From Stagonosporopsis chrysanthemi (Eukaryota; Ascomycota; Dothideomycetes; Pleosporales; Didymellaceae), in contig JAFISE010000043.1 of the NCBI GenBank assembly GCA_022560025.1, forward strand, positions 143,743 through 207,742: 64,000 nucleotides of DNA. The letters run 5' to 3'. Below are positions 1-10,764 of the stretch, piece after piece. The translations under genes were made by a program, and so were the position numbers. The notes under the pieces are model-generated. The model saw only the letters and a list, made by a program, of their open reading frames with translations. It did not search any database and was not told where the DNA came from. The stretch's first letter is position 1; every line of letters begins with the position of its first letter.

Positions 1-574
1 CGCAAGCCTAAAATTAACCCTTACTCGGCGCACGCCGCAGCAATGCCCTGCATGCACCCCAGGGCCCAGACATCGCCCTCTGAAAATTCGTTCCCCCCAA
101 CAGGGCCAGCAGGGCCAACAGGGCCAACAGGGCCAGCAGGGCCAACAGGGCCAACAGGGCCAACGGGGCCAACACTCGCACTTGGCCCGTCGACCGGCGC
201 GCAGGGAGCGTGTCGACACACGCGTGTGCAGTGTGCACCCAGCCAGGAATGAAAACGCCCGACGCGGCCATGTCTCAAAAGACTCAACGCTGGTCCTCGC
301 CCCGTCTGCCGTCTCCAACGTGAACCAACACCTAATCTGCGACCCATGCGCGCTGTGCACACGGCGGACTTTCTGGCCAATCACACCCCTGTCATTGATT
401 CATCGCCGCGGATCAGCCCTCGCTCTGGCCCCTAATCCGGCTACCTCTGCGTCATACTGGCCGGGGCCGACCAATTTTCCAAGCCTTGCAGAGCAGAGAA
501 CTATTGTAAGAGCCTCAGTTCTCCACAGTTCTCGTCGTGCGAGTGCTCTGCGTAAACACCACCATCTGAATACC
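1..574. other. intergenic, upstream of the PQ-loop gene
   Basis: No gene is supported here. The stretch holds the 9-bp minisatellite and then the presumed promoter and 5' leader of the PQ-loop gene. Open frames on both strands are low-complexity or are extensions without a conserved domain. Confidence 0.6.
98..174. repeat. 9-bp GGGCCAACA/GGGCCAGCA minisatellite
   Basis: About eight tandem copies of a 9-bp unit alternating between GGGCCAACA and GGGCCAGCA. Because the unit is a multiple of three, the array is open in several frames and can be read as collagen-like Gly-Pro-Thr or Val-Gly-Pro repeats on the two strands. None of the frames extends into anything recognisable as a protein, so I treat it as a minisatellite. 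Confidence 0.85.
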
Positions 575-1795
575 ATGTTGCACTCTGCTCTGGCGGCGGC
601 GGCTGCGGCCAGCCACCACCTGACGACGCGCGAGGCCCTCAGCGGCATCTGGGGCTCTATCAGTCTCTGCGCCTGGATCTTCCTATTGGTGAGTCTGCCG
701 CCCACAGCCCAGTCCGCGTGCAGCGCAGCGAACGGGCATTGCAATCGAGAGGAAGTCGCTGGAGTACTGTCACCGCGAGTGGTGAGGCCGCTGCGTCTGC
801 AGTACCTGCAGCTATGCGCAGCGTCCTCGTGCGATCTCGGCGACACCTGCTGGAAGCTTATCTCACGCCTCACGCGACCATGTCATGACTGATGGCTAAC
901 AACACCAGGTCCCTCAGTTGATCGAGAACTACAAGTCCGGCTCCGCAGACGGCATTTCCCTCGTATTCCTCGCAATCTGGTTCATCGGCGATGTCACCAA
1001 CCTCGCAGGCGCTCTCTGGGCCGGCCTGGTGCCCACCGTCATTGCGCTGGCCATGTACTTCTGCGTTGCAGACCTGGTACGCCTGCCCGCTACAAAACCT
1101 CACAACGACATGCACTAACCCCCCCTCCCCCCCTCAAGATCCTCATCACCCAATGCGTGTACTACAACACCATCAACGCCCGCCGCAACGCCCGCAAAAC
1201 CTCCACCCAGTCCACCACCTCGGTCGAAGCCCCCCTCCTTGGCCGCCGCGACAGCTCCAACATCGGGCTCCCCGGCTCCCACAGACGCGACAGCCAAGCC
1301 TCGCGCCGACGCCGCGCCTCCTCCCTCCCCACCATCCTCGACGTCGACGAGGAGCCCAGCGCCTGGCTCAGAAACACGCTCAGCATCTTCGGCATCATGG
1401 CCGTGGGCGCCGCCGGCTGGGCCCTCGCCTGGAAGAGCGGCGTCTGGGTGCCCCAGCCCACCGACACGTCGGATGCGGAGCCCATCGCTCTCGGCGCAGA
1501 GATGCTGGGCTACGCAAGCGCCATCTGCTACCTCGGCGCGCGCATCCCGCAGATCATCAAGAACCAGCGCGAGCGCTCCTGCGAGGGCCTCAGTCTGCTC
1601 TTCTTCATGCTCAGTCTGCTCGGTAACGCCACGTACGGCGCGGGCATCCTGTTTCACTCCACAGAGCGCGAGTACTTCCTCACCAACCTGCCGTGGCTCA
1701 TTGGCTCGCTGGGCACCATGGTCGAGGATGCCATCATCTTTGTGCAGTTCCGTGCTTTTGGCAGCGGTGAGGCGTCGTCGGCGCTGGATGCGTAG
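575..1795 (+). CDS. PQ-loop repeat vacuolar membrane transporter (Ypq/Rtc2-like)
   Basis: Three exons (575-688, 909-1076, 1139-1795) give a 312-residue protein. Two PQ-loop repeats are visible: the first starts at the exon 2 border with VPQLIENYKSGSADGISL, the second in exon 3 with RIPQIIKNQRERSCEGLSL. Each is followed by hydrophobic helices, consistent with the seven-helix PQ-loop fold. A serine/arginine-rich loop lies between the repeats. In yeast, family members Ypq1-3 export cationic amino acids from the vacuole, and cystinosin relatives move cystine; the substrate here is inferred only. Both introns are phase 0 with GTGAGT and GTACGC donors. The ATG at 575 precedes an alanine-rich start and the first helix. 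The family call is secure; the exact paralogue is not. Confidence 0.88.
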
Positions 1796-2278
1796 TCCGT
1801 ATTGTAAGTGCTGTGTCTGTATTAGAACAAGGCGTTTTTAGGGTGGCTGGGTTGGCCGGTAAAAAGTTGGTTCCTCTTTTCTTCTTAGGATTGCGCTCCG
1901 TGTAGATACCCGCTCTGTGGACTGCGAGGGTTTATTGCTAGGCTGCGCTGTATATATGTTGCGCCATGCAGTCCGCACTGAATGACATTAGTATACAACA
2001 CATCTCGTCTGTGCTCAAAGTGTTCCCTCGCATAAGCTTTTCCCCAATGAGTCAATCTCGCCGTGTGAGACCATGCCGCACGTCTCAAATCTCAATGTCT
2101 ACAAGCAAAATGCTGTCGTCGATCTAATCATGGCATTCATTCTATATGATACCAAGCCAGCCTCGCCTCCAGCAACCATCTATAAGCGGACCCCCCCCCC
2201 TCCCCCCCAATAGCAGTCATGAGAACAAAGTCGAAGGAAGAAAGGCAAAGGGCATGCATGTGCCAGCTTCTCGTCCGC
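1796..2278. other. convergent 3' intergenic region with a C10-T-C7 run
   Basis: Lies between the 3' ends of the PQ-loop gene and asparagine synthetase. No gene is seen. A C10-T-C7 tract at 2191-2208 is the one notable feature; its minus strand is a long G run. Confidence 0.6.
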
Positions 2279-4403
2279 TTACTGGGCGTCCTTGTACTTC
2301 TGCTCGTGGACGCCAATAGCACTGCTTCACGTTAGCAACAAGTCCTCACTCGCAACGAACGAAAGGGTAAAAACGAAAACCCCGGGGGACTACTTACCGG
2401 CCAGAGGGATCCGTCTGCTTGCTCCACGTCGGCGTCCAGCGCATGACGGTGCTCGCGCAGCTGGGCGGGAAGTGCTCGTCGAACATGCAGCGGTACCAGT
2501 ACGCCTCCTTTGTATCGGGGACGTCGTCGCCCCACTCGGCCTTTGGGTTCTTGAGCTGCTCGTCGCTGACCTGCTTCTCCGCCGTGTCCTTGAGCGCATC
2601 GATCCACCCGTATCCGACGCCGTCGGAGAACTGCTCCTTCTGGCGCCACAGAATCTTCTCCGGCAGGTACGCGGGCACGTCCGGCTCGTCCGACGTGTCG
2701 AACGCCTTGCGCAGAATGTACTTTTCAATCCGCTCCTTTGTGATCATCTTCTCGGCCGGGTCGATGTTCATGGCCGTCTCAAGGAACTGGCGGTCCAGGA
2801 AGGGGACACGGGCCTCAACACCCCAGGCGGATGTCGACTTGTTGGCGCGCAGGCAGTCGGCCAAGTGCAGGTTCTTGACGCGGCGCACGCACTCCTCGTG
2901 GAACGCGGCTTTGTCGGGCGCGTTGTGGAAGTACAGGTACCCGCCGAAGATCTCGTCGGAGCCCTCGCCCGACAGCACCATCTTGATGCCCATGGCCTTG
3001 ATCTTGCGCGAGAGCAGGAACATGGGCGTCGACGCGCGAATGGTGGTCACATCAAAGGTTTCAAGGTGGAAGATGACGTCCGAGAGGGCGTCGAGGCCCT
3101 CCTCGATGGTGAAGGTGAAGGTGTGGTGCTTTGTGCCGAGGAAGTCTGCGACTTCGCGGGCAGCAATGGCGTCGGGGGCGTTGGGGAGACCGATGGAGAA
3201 CGAGTTGAGCTGGCCGAGGATCAGGTCGGTCTGGAGCTCGCCCTCGGCGTCGATGCCGACAAGTTCGCTGGGGTCCGACGCGGTGCCGTTGGCGGTGGCC
3301 TTGTGCTCAGCGGCGCGCTTTCTTGTCTCCTCGTTCAAGCGGATGGTTTCGCGCTGTGCGATCGAAGCAACCAAACTCGAGTCAAGGCCACCAGACAGCA
3401 GTACACCGAAGGGGACCTCGGCCATCATGCGCTTGCGTACTGACCGCTCGAACGACTTCCTGAGCTCCTTCAGGTCAAGAGGGTTGGTAGGGATGTTGGT
3501 GGGCTCAACAAGCCACTTGGGATCGAAGTAGCGGGTGAGGCTATCTGTCTTCGAATCGTAGACATGGCCGGGAGGGAAGGCCTGGATGTCGTCGCAAACG
3601 GGGTGTAGGCACTTCAGCTCGGAGGCGAAGTAGACGGCACCAGGGGTCTCGCTCGACCTGCCCATGTAGAATGTGGTGACACCGATGGGGTCGCGGGCAG
3701 CGATTAGTCGGTCGTTCTGCTTGTCGTGGAGGACCCACGAGAACATGCCGTCGAGGTGTCGGGGCGCGTCGATGCCATGTTCGAGATACAGAGGGATGAT
3801 GACCTCGCAATCCGAATGTGTCTTGAAATCGTAGGGCTGCTTGAGGCTCTTGCGGAGGATGCGGTGGTTGTAAATCTCGCCGTTGACGGCCAGAGAGACG
3901 GTTCCCTCCTTGTTGACGAGCGGCTGCGCGCCAGAGTCTGCTTAGTGTAAGTGTTTACCCGGCTCACAAAAGTTGTCGTGTGACCGCATACCAACACCGA
4001 CGATGGAGAGACGCTCGTGGACGAGGACTACATATTGTCAGTACTTCTCTACCGGCTCAAAAAAACCTGCGCACTTACTTGTGTCGTTGGCGATGTGGTT
4101 GCCGCCTGCAGATTGTCAGTCATCGTGCTCGCCCGCGCATTGCATGTTTCTGTTGCTCACTCCAATCCGGGCCCCGATGTCGGATTCTACACAGAGTCAG
4201 TCAATCGCGCTCACCACCATCTTTCAATAAAAGACACGTACTGCTTGCCCATTTTCAGGGCGGTCGGCTTGAACTTCTGGACATCGGGATGTCTGCGCAC
4301 AAATCAGTCATTGTTCAACAATTGTAGCAAGAGAGTTTTGGAGGGGCAATCATAGGCATTGCGCAGCTCTGACATACCTGTAGCACGCGAAAATACCACA
4401 CAT
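2279..4403 (-). CDS. ASN1: asparagine synthetase (glutamine-hydrolysing)
   Basis: Seven exons (4378-4403, 4242-4292, 4161-4186, 4079-4105, 3992-4027, 2398-3937, 2279-2321) give 582 residues, normal for fungal Asn synthetase. It makes asparagine from aspartate, glutamine and ATP in the cytosol. The protein begins MCGIFACYR, so Cys2 becomes the N-terminal glutaminase nucleophile once Met1 is removed. Conserved glutaminase segments follow: HRGPDWSG, HERLSIVGV and NGEIYNH. The synthetase domain carries the ATP pyrophosphatase P-loop LLSGGLDSSL and the LSGEGSDEIFGGY segment. The last small exon supplies AIGVHEQKYKDAQ, typical of the family C-terminus. The 5' part is cut into five short exons of 26-51 nt. 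A Gcn4/Cpc1-type TGAGTCA lies about 90 bp upstream, fitting general amino acid control. Confidence 0.95.
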
Positions 4404-4491
4404 CTTGGCTGTATTTGGGGGTGATTGAGATACAGAGAAGAAGGTTTGGCCAAGGTCGTGGACGTTTTTCAATGCCGAGCAATCTAGAGTT

Positions 4492-4498
4492 TGAGTCA
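4492..4498 (-). promoter_or_regulatory. TGAGTCA, candidate Gcn4/Cpc1 site of the asparagine synthetase gene
   Basis: A perfect TGAGTCA heptamer lies about 90 bp upstream of the asparagine synthetase ATG. It matches the general-control site bound by Gcn4/CpcA, which is known to drive ASN genes in yeast. The role is inferred from position and family knowledge. Confidence 0.5.
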
Positions 4499-4893
4499 CT
4501 TCGCAGTGAATTGCCTCCGGCGACGGCAAGCGGCGACCAGACGGACATGCCCCACTAGCCTACGTTCAGAACGCGCCCTAGAGCCGCAGAGGCATCCAGC
4601 GATTCTAGTGGAGCCCGTTATCGCTCAAACCAGGGGACGAATGGCCGATGATGCGCGCGGGGGAGGCATTCCGAGAGACAGTCACTCCGGGTGCATCTGA
4701 ACTATCATGTGCGCCGTCATTGGTTGACGCTCACCACGTGAGCACATCAAGCTGACCGACTTTCGTGTGTACATGCAATATGCTCGCGGTTACTGCTGCA
4801 GAGACTCGGCATGCTTTCCGCGGGCCACCAATGCTATTTTCACGTTGTCCCCAAGGCTTCACAGGCCTTGGCCGGCCACAGCGCGGCGGGAGT

Positions 4894-4911
4894 TTAGTCA
4901 CTTTTGACTAA
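4894..4911. promoter_or_regulatory. inverted TTAGTCA-CTTT-TGACTAA palindrome
   Basis: Two AP-1-like half elements, TTAGTCA (4894-4900) and TGACTAA (4905-4911), form a perfect inverted repeat with a 4-bp spacer. It resembles Yap1/bZIP sites. It lies about 490 bp upstream of asparagine synthetase and about 350 bp past the Scs2 stop codon, so its target is unclear. Confidence 0.4.
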
Positions 4912-5261
4912 TATCTGCATGTGGCATCAAGATATGGCTGAATTGAGCGAATCACGATTCCGTAGGTGTTGATACATCAATTGCCTCCACGCGACCATAC
5001 TCGACACACGCTTTGCCCAGACCGCGTCTACCCGTACTAAATTATCCCCCCCAAAGTCCTTCAGTGAAGCAGAAGTGAAACACAAGAAATAGAGAAGCCG
5101 TCGTACCATCCATGCATTCCTTGTCTACCTTGCTTGGACGCTCGTCGTGCTCGTGCATACGTCATCTGAATCATCACATCCAATGCCACAATGTGGGATC
5201 CACGGTCGTCGGCGCAGGCTGCACGGCTTCTGTCCTCCACGCTGGGTATAGCAGAAAACGC

Positions 5262-6434
5262 TTAGAACAAGAAGTAGGCGATGAGGAAGCTCACCAGACA
5301 CAGGAGCGCGGTGATCTGGACGGATACACCACCTGCAGGTGCTGTCTGTTGCTGGGTGGCAGTAGCAGACTGGTCCTTCGCGCCGCTTGTAGCATCGGGC
5401 TTTCGCTGGCGGAGGCCCTCGCTAGCTTGCTGTGTCAACCGTGCAATCTGCTGCTTGGCCGCATCGAGCTGAGCCTGGAGCTCGGCCTGCGATGTGGGAA
5501 TTGCGTTTGTTACGCTGGCAGCAGCTGTGGCTACGGACTGCTGGAAACCCGCGCCAGCGCCAGAGCCTGTGGCGGGGTTGTAGGTCTCGCGCTCAATCTC
5601 TCCGAGGTTCTTGCTGCCGGCCGGGCGGTCTTCTACGCGAGAGACAGGGCCCTGGGCGTGCTCGGTGGGACCACGTGCAGGGGTTACGGCAGCTTCCGAC
5701 TGAGGGGATGAGAGCAGCGAGTCGCGGCTAGCACCGTTTGTCCTCGCAGGTGTGGAATCGGCGTCGGCGGGCAGGAAAAGGACTCTGATCTTCTTCTCCT
5801 GGATAGATGACTTCGCAGTCTGTTCGATGTGTGCCCACTGGGCTGGATTAGCATGAGCTGTTTGAGCTGGGTCGTGGAGCTTACGAGGGAGCCGACATTG
5901 GTGAACTCCTTGTCGGCGGTGACGAGGACGGATTGCACAAGGAACTTGTCGCGGCACTTGGCATCTGGCGGCGGGTCTTCCTTCATCGCCTGCAGGAGGA
6001 CTATGGGTATGTGTCAGTGTATCGCACTTGGACTACGCAGATACGCGCATTGGGTGGTGAGCTTACTTTGGACTTCGACATCTCGCCCGGGCTCGATGCG
6101 TCCGCTGTTGGGACGCACGCAGTACCTAGCAGATCATGTGTCAGTATGGAGGATTGCGGCTACCGGGTATGAGGTTCATACTGTTTGGGAGCGGTGGTTT
6201 TGACCTGCGATCGTCAGCTACGGCTCCAAGCACTCGGCTGAGAACAGTGCCACGCCGTTCCAATGCGTGCTTACCTTAAAAGCGACAGGGTCGGAGTGAG
6301 GGTTCTTGAGACGGAGCGTCTGCGACACCTCTTGCTGGAAGGGACCTGACACGTTGAGCACTAATTTCGAATCACGTCTGCTGTTGCTGCTCACGCTTGA
6401 AACCAAGCTCTACGGGGTCGAGCTCGACGGACAT
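5262..6434 (-). CDS. SCS2: VAMP-associated protein (VAP/Scs2), ER membrane tether
   Basis: Six exons (6395-6434, 6275-6345, 6182-6204, 6067-6125, 5885-6000, 5262-5837) give 294 residues. The N-terminal MSP domain (about residues 1-125) starts MSVELDPVELGFKRPF and holds the FFAT-binding core VKTTAPKQYCVRPNSG. It is followed by a low-complexity linker, a coiled coil (roughly 205-245) and a C-terminal membrane anchor ending LLCLVSFLIAYFLF. This is the standard VAP plan: the MSP domain faces the cytosol from the ER and recruits FFAT-motif lipid-transfer proteins to contact sites. The last intron is best closed at CCCAG before TGG, which keeps frame and matches family spacing. All phases agree. 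Confidence 0.93.
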
Positions 6435-7073
6435 GGCGGAGGTGTGGAGGACAGGCGGCGGCAGGCAGGATTGGTAATCTGGCTCTTAGACGAGTGCGGC
6501 GCATGCGACGAAGACGAGGGATACTGGACGGCACGTGGGCAATCTACGAGGGCAGATCAGGGTGATATGTAGGGGTCGAGCGTGTTCGGGCGTGTTGTGG
6601 TGGTGCGCGCGCAGCAGACAGAGGGGGATTGAAGGGGAACGTTCGTTGTCTCGTACCTAGCCGAGCCTGGAATCGTGGTGGCTCGACGTCACAGTGTTTA
6701 GTCTAGGACCGCCGACTCGTCGTCATCAGCTACGGGTTTGCGACAGTCCGGCACAGCTCGGTTCGCCAGCATCAGCTATTCAAGGCAAAGGCGAGCAGAC
6801 ATTGATCAACATATAACATTCTGCGGCAATGCAACCACGTGCATTCACCTGGATTCGTGTGGAAGGTGCGAGACCCTGACCCCACTACCACTGGAGCTAC
6901 CTCCACAAGAGCTCCGAGTAACTTACACCCACCTTGCAACGTCAACTGGAACAATCAACCGAAGCATCGAACGCGTTTGACAAGCTCTACCAAGCCTGCC
7001 TTACCTCCACGACCTGCTATAAAGGTCCAACACACCGCAAACACCACTCTCTTACCACATCGCCACACCCATC
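6435..7073. other. divergent promoter between SCS2 and the UBX gene
   Basis: Upstream region shared by two divergently transcribed genes. A TATAAA at 7018-7023 lies 50 bp before the UBX-gene ATG. Short frames here lack conserved content. Confidence 0.6.
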
Positions 7074-7994
7074 ATGTCCGACCAAGAACAGCTCGTTGCC
7101 ATGGGCTTCGACCCTGAACGCGCCACACTTGCCCTCAAAGCTAGTGGCAACTTACAAGGGGCTCTCGACTGGATAGAGAAGAACCAAGATCGCTCGCTCG
7201 ACGAGATCAAAGCCGAGCAAGCTTCCGCCGCCGAAGAGCCACCTGCGCTGCAACCCGGCGAAGAAGCAAAATCACTTATCTGCGACGACTGCGGCAAGAA
7301 GTTTCGCTCTGTTGCACAGGCTGAATTCCACGGCAGCAAGACCGGACACGAGAACTTTTCCGAATCAACCGAGGAGATCGCACCGCTGACCGAAGAGGAG
7401 AAGAAGGCACGTCTTGAGGAACTGAAGCAAAAGCTCGCACTCAAGCGCGCTGCGCAGGCTGATCAGGACAAGGAAGAGCGCAAGAGGAATGAGCAGATTC
7501 GCATGAAGTCCACAAAGGAGACGCAGGACATCAAAGAGGAGCTGGAGAAGAAGGAGCGCATCAAGGAGGCCCAGGCCAAGCGCGCTGAGAAGCTTGCGGA
7601 CCAGGAGGCGAAGAAGAGGGTGCTGGCCAAGCTCGAGGCAGACAAGCAGGAGCGCAAGAGGAAGGCGGAGGCGGAGAAGGCGGTGCGCGCAGGCCAGGCT
7701 CCTCCTCCTGTCAAGCAGGAGACAGGACCGACGTCGTCTGGTCCCACAACCAGCAAGCCTGCAAGTGCATACACAGAGGCTAGACTAGCACTTCAGACAC
7801 CTGGTGGACGCGTCACGAAGACGTTCCCTGTTGAAACGACACTGTTCGAGGTCGCGCACGCGCTGGAGCAGGACGGCACCACGGTCAACACCTTCTCGAC
7901 CAACTTCCCCAAGAAGACATTCGACAAGAGCGACTTCGGCATGACTCTCAAAGAGGCTGGGTTCGTCCCCAGCGCTGCATTGATTGTCGGATGA
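7074..7994 (+). CDS. UBA-UBX domain protein (UBXN1/SAKS1-like)
   Basis: Intronless, 306 residues. An N-terminal UBA domain (about 1-40: QLVAMGFDPERATLAL, then NLQGALDWI) binds ubiquitin. A C2H2-like zinc element follows at about 71-95 (CDDCGKKF, then HGSKTGH). A long charged coiled coil spans about 100-215. A C-terminal UBX domain (about 230-306) covers LALQTPGGRVTKTFP to the ILVG-type end; UBX folds normally bind the Cdc48/p97 N-domain. This order matches UBXN1-type adaptors that link ubiquitinated clients to Cdc48. The zinc element between UBA and coiled coil is a fungal variation. The start is supported by the UBA domain beginning at once and by the TATA box 50 bp upstream. Confidence 0.9.
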   Translation: MSDQEQLVAMGFDPERATLALKASGNLQGALDWIEKNQDRSLDEIKAEQASAAEEPPALQPGEEAKSLICDDCGKKFRSVAQAEFHGSKTGHENFSESTEEIAPLTEEEKKARLEELKQKLALKRAAQADQDKEERKRNEQIRMKSTKETQDIKEELEKKERIKEAQAKRAEKLADQEAKKRVLAKLEADKQERKRKAEAEKAVRAGQAPPPVKQETGPTSSGPTTSKPASAYTEARLALQTPGGRVTKTFPVETTLFEVAHALEQDGTTVNTFSTNFPKKTFDKSDFGMTLKEAGFVPSAALIVG

Positions 7995-8226
7995 GATCAA
8001 TCATAGCTGTAAAGCGAATATGACATATTATGCAAATGACCGTCACGAAAAGATGCATAGAGGGCGTTCAGGATGGCACGAAGTAGTGCCCTTATCTATA
8101 AACTGAGATAATTATACGCTATCTACGAAATGCGATGATACTCATCCTTTGCGTTCAGTTCGCCGTGACGCCCGTTGATGCTGTGCAAGACCCAATGCTT
8201 ATGCCGTACCACCCAATTCACCACGC

Positions 8227-10005
8227 TCAGTCATACTCGTCGCATCCTCCATCGTACCTCCCCATCTCCCTCTGCGTGCTACACCACTCCTCACTTGCAA
8301 GCCCACTCTCCTTACGCCTGACCAATGCTTCCGCATCCTTGCACCAGTCACACGCAAAGTCGCACGGCGGGACTTCCTCATCAGCAAAGTAATTCGCGAT
8401 AATCTTGTGTCGACACTTTTTGGTCGCCTCGCAGTAGTCCACTAGTGCCTGTAAGCTCTTAGCTCTATTCAGCATCTGCTGCTGCTGCGCCGCCCTCCCG
8501 TCGCCCTTAGTGGGCTGTCGCGCCTGGTCACGCGCCATGAGTGATGCCGCGCGATCACGGTCTTCGCGTCCATAGTATAGGATGCATACGCTGGCTTTTC
8601 CGTCTCGACCTGCGCGTCCGGCTTCCTGGTAGAAGCCCTCGAAAGACTTGGGGATCTGCCAGTGCACAACGAAGCGGACATCTTCTTTGTCGATGCCCAT
8701 GCCGAAGGCTGTAGTGGCAACGACCACATCGTAACCTTCTTTGTTGGCAACCCAGCCGTGCAGAGTGTCGGTTCGCTCGGTGTGGGGAAGACCGGCGTGG
8801 TAGGGCTTCGCGCCAATGCCATCGCTGCGAAGGCGTGCGGCGAGAGACTCGCAGTCCTTGCGGAAGAGCGTATATATGATTCCGGAAACGTTGTCAGTGC
8901 GCTGTTGCTGGGTTGCTAGCTGGGTGGCTCGCTGTGAGTTGGCACGGCGAGTGTGAATGCTCTTGAGCCAAGAGAGGAAGTCGGTGTAGTGATCATCATC
9001 GTCGCGCTTGAAGCGGATTTCGTAGTGGAGGTTCGGGCGGCTCGTACTCATGCGAAACACACGTAGCTTGAGAGGGTCTAGAGCCATGGTTTTTATGATG
9101 TCGTTGCGCACGCGTGCGGTTGCTGTGGCTGTTAAACATATAATAGGGACGTCTGGGAATTCCGTTTTGAAGAAGGAGAGCTGTTGGAACGAGGGTCTGA
9201 AGTCGTGGCCCCATTCACTGACGCAATGAGCTTCGTCGACTGCTATACGTGCGAGCTCCTTTTGGGAGTGGATGACGCGGAGGATCTTGCGAAAGTGGTC
9301 TGTTGCGCAGTACTCTGGGGTGACATAGAGAAGTCTAGTCAAGGGATGGCCGCATTGGAGATCCGCAAGTATGCGCTCTCGATCTTGTCGCTGAGTTGTG
9401 CTGTTGACTGTTTCGACTTTAACATTTGAGTGTCGCATAGACGCAACTTGGTTGTTCTAGTCGGGTCAGTCCCGTATCATGTCTCCAAATGCAAGGTCTT
9501 ACCATCAACGCCAGAAGTGGAGAAATGACAATGGTAACTAAGCCGTCAGCAGCTGTGTATCGTTTTCAGCATCTAAAACGTACTGCCGAGATCAACAATG
9601 GCCGGTAGTTGGTAGCACAAACTCTTGCCGAATGATGTGGCTGCCTGCAAGAAGACGTCTTCGCCCTCCAAAGTGGCCATGATGACCTCGCGCTGTAAAG
9701 GTCTTGGTGACTTCAGAACAATGGTTCAGGATCATAACGTGAAGGCTCGCTTACCGGAAGCATGGTTTCTTGAACACTCGTTTCAATGTGAAATCGACGT
9801 TTGAGTACGGTCTCTTCCTCTTTACAAGCATCTTCAGCTTCCAGCTTGATGCGCTCGGTTTGATGAAAAAGGTTATAGCTTCTGGACTACCGCCCACAAG
9901 AGAATCTTCAGCGGAAACTGTAGATGCTTCGATCTGATCATTGTTGTGTCTACAGAACGCGCCTGAGCGGAAGTTGCTGCGACGTGAAGGAACATCGCAC
10001 GGCAA
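8227..10005 (-). CDS. RecQ-family DEAH ATP-dependent DNA helicase (short form)
   Basis: Exons read: from about 10005 to 9755, then 9584-9702, 9503-9537 and 8227-9456; 544 residues if translation covers the whole first open frame. Helicase motifs in order: motif 0 FRPLQREVI (across the first splice), Walker A AATSFGKSLCYQLPA, motif Ia TIVISPLLALM, DEAH box VDEAHCVSEWGHDF, motif III LTATAT, HAGLPHTER, VVATTAFGMGIDK and the arginine-finger motif QEAGRAGRDG. A cysteine cluster near the C-terminus (C..KCRHK, then CDFACDWC) is like the RecQ zinc-binding element; no HRDC domain is present. The N-terminus is unresolved: the first open frame starts with TTG and the first in-frame ATG is at 9831, so a small upstream exon is likely. 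It shares a short promoter with the divergent GNAT gene. Confidence 0.88.
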
Positions 10006-10263
10006 GCGCGAATCATCGGCGCGCTGTCACCTGCCTCTCACTTGACCAATCAAGGTTTTCCAACCCCCATCTCTTCACCAACTTCTTACCACGAAGCACT
10101 TCAGAGCACGCTAAATTTCGCCCAAGTCAGATACTTTAATTTTAACATCAAGAGCAGGATAATCAATATTGTGTGTCGTTCGATCGCACGGAGACGCAAT
10201 ACCTTGTTGGAAGAATACCACACAAGCCGCCCCACGCGGACTTCAAATCAACACTAGGAAGGG

Positions 10264-10764
10264 ATGGTCGCTACAATCAACGCCACTGTAGCTCCTCCAG
10301 GCGTTGTTCTGCAGGTGTACACTGCGTGCCCACCAAAGGATCGCGACGCTTTAGCATCGAAGGTAGCCAAGCTCGAGAAGAAAATATTCCCATCGAGCGA
10401 GGCCTTTGATTACAGTGTTGAATTGAAAAAGAAGAACATTGGGCTTGTTCTAGCCTTGAGAGAAGGAAGCGAGGAAGTCATCGGATATCTCGTGTTTCAG
10501 AGACAAAAAAGCCTGGCCTGGCTACACAAGCTGGCTACAATCGAGCAAGAGAGGGGTAGAGGTATCGCCAGGTGTCTCGTACATTCCCTTTGCCAGCAAG
10601 TGAAGAAGGGAGGCTGTCGAACAATCGTTTTGTGGGTTGATGAGGCTCGCAACCCAGCAAGAGCTCTTTACACGTCCTGTGGATTCCAGGAAATCGAACG
10701 CCTCCAAAACTACTACGGTCCCGAGCGAACAGCAATAAAAATGGAGTTGGCTACTGCAGAATGA
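10264..10764 (+). CDS. GNAT family N-acetyltransferase
   Basis: Intronless, 166 residues. The acetyl-CoA-binding motif A is QERGRGIARCLV (about residues 97-108), the Q/RxxGxG/A signature. The following strand-helix NPARALYTSCGFQEIERLQNYY is the RimI-like motif B with the typical Y-x-x-x-GF. The size suits a stand-alone GNAT of the peptide or small-molecule acetyltransferase class; the substrate cannot be read from sequence. The gene is divergent from the RecQ-like helicase, and the ATG lies only about 260 bp from that gene's open frame. Confidence 0.88.
   Translation: MVATINATVAPPGVVLQVYTACPPKDRDALASKVAKLEKKIFPSSEAFDYSVELKKKNIGLVLALREGSEEVIGYLVFQRQKSLAWLHKLATIEQERGRGIARCLVHSLCQQVKKGGCRTIVLWVDEARNPARALYTSCGFQEIERLQNYYGPERTAIKMELATAE

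Larger units (their letters stand above)
4404..5261. other. intergenic, promoter of asparagine synthetase
   Basis: Both neighbours are on the minus strand, so this is the upstream region of asparagine synthetase plus the 3' flank of the Scs2 gene. Apart from the two bZIP-like sites listed separately I see no gene. Confidence 0.6.

Noticed and set aside
2292..3531. Long plus-strand frames (383 and 370 codons) over asparagine synthetase
   Set aside because: They are the antisense shadow of a well-conserved coding exon with a GC-rich third position and show no domain.
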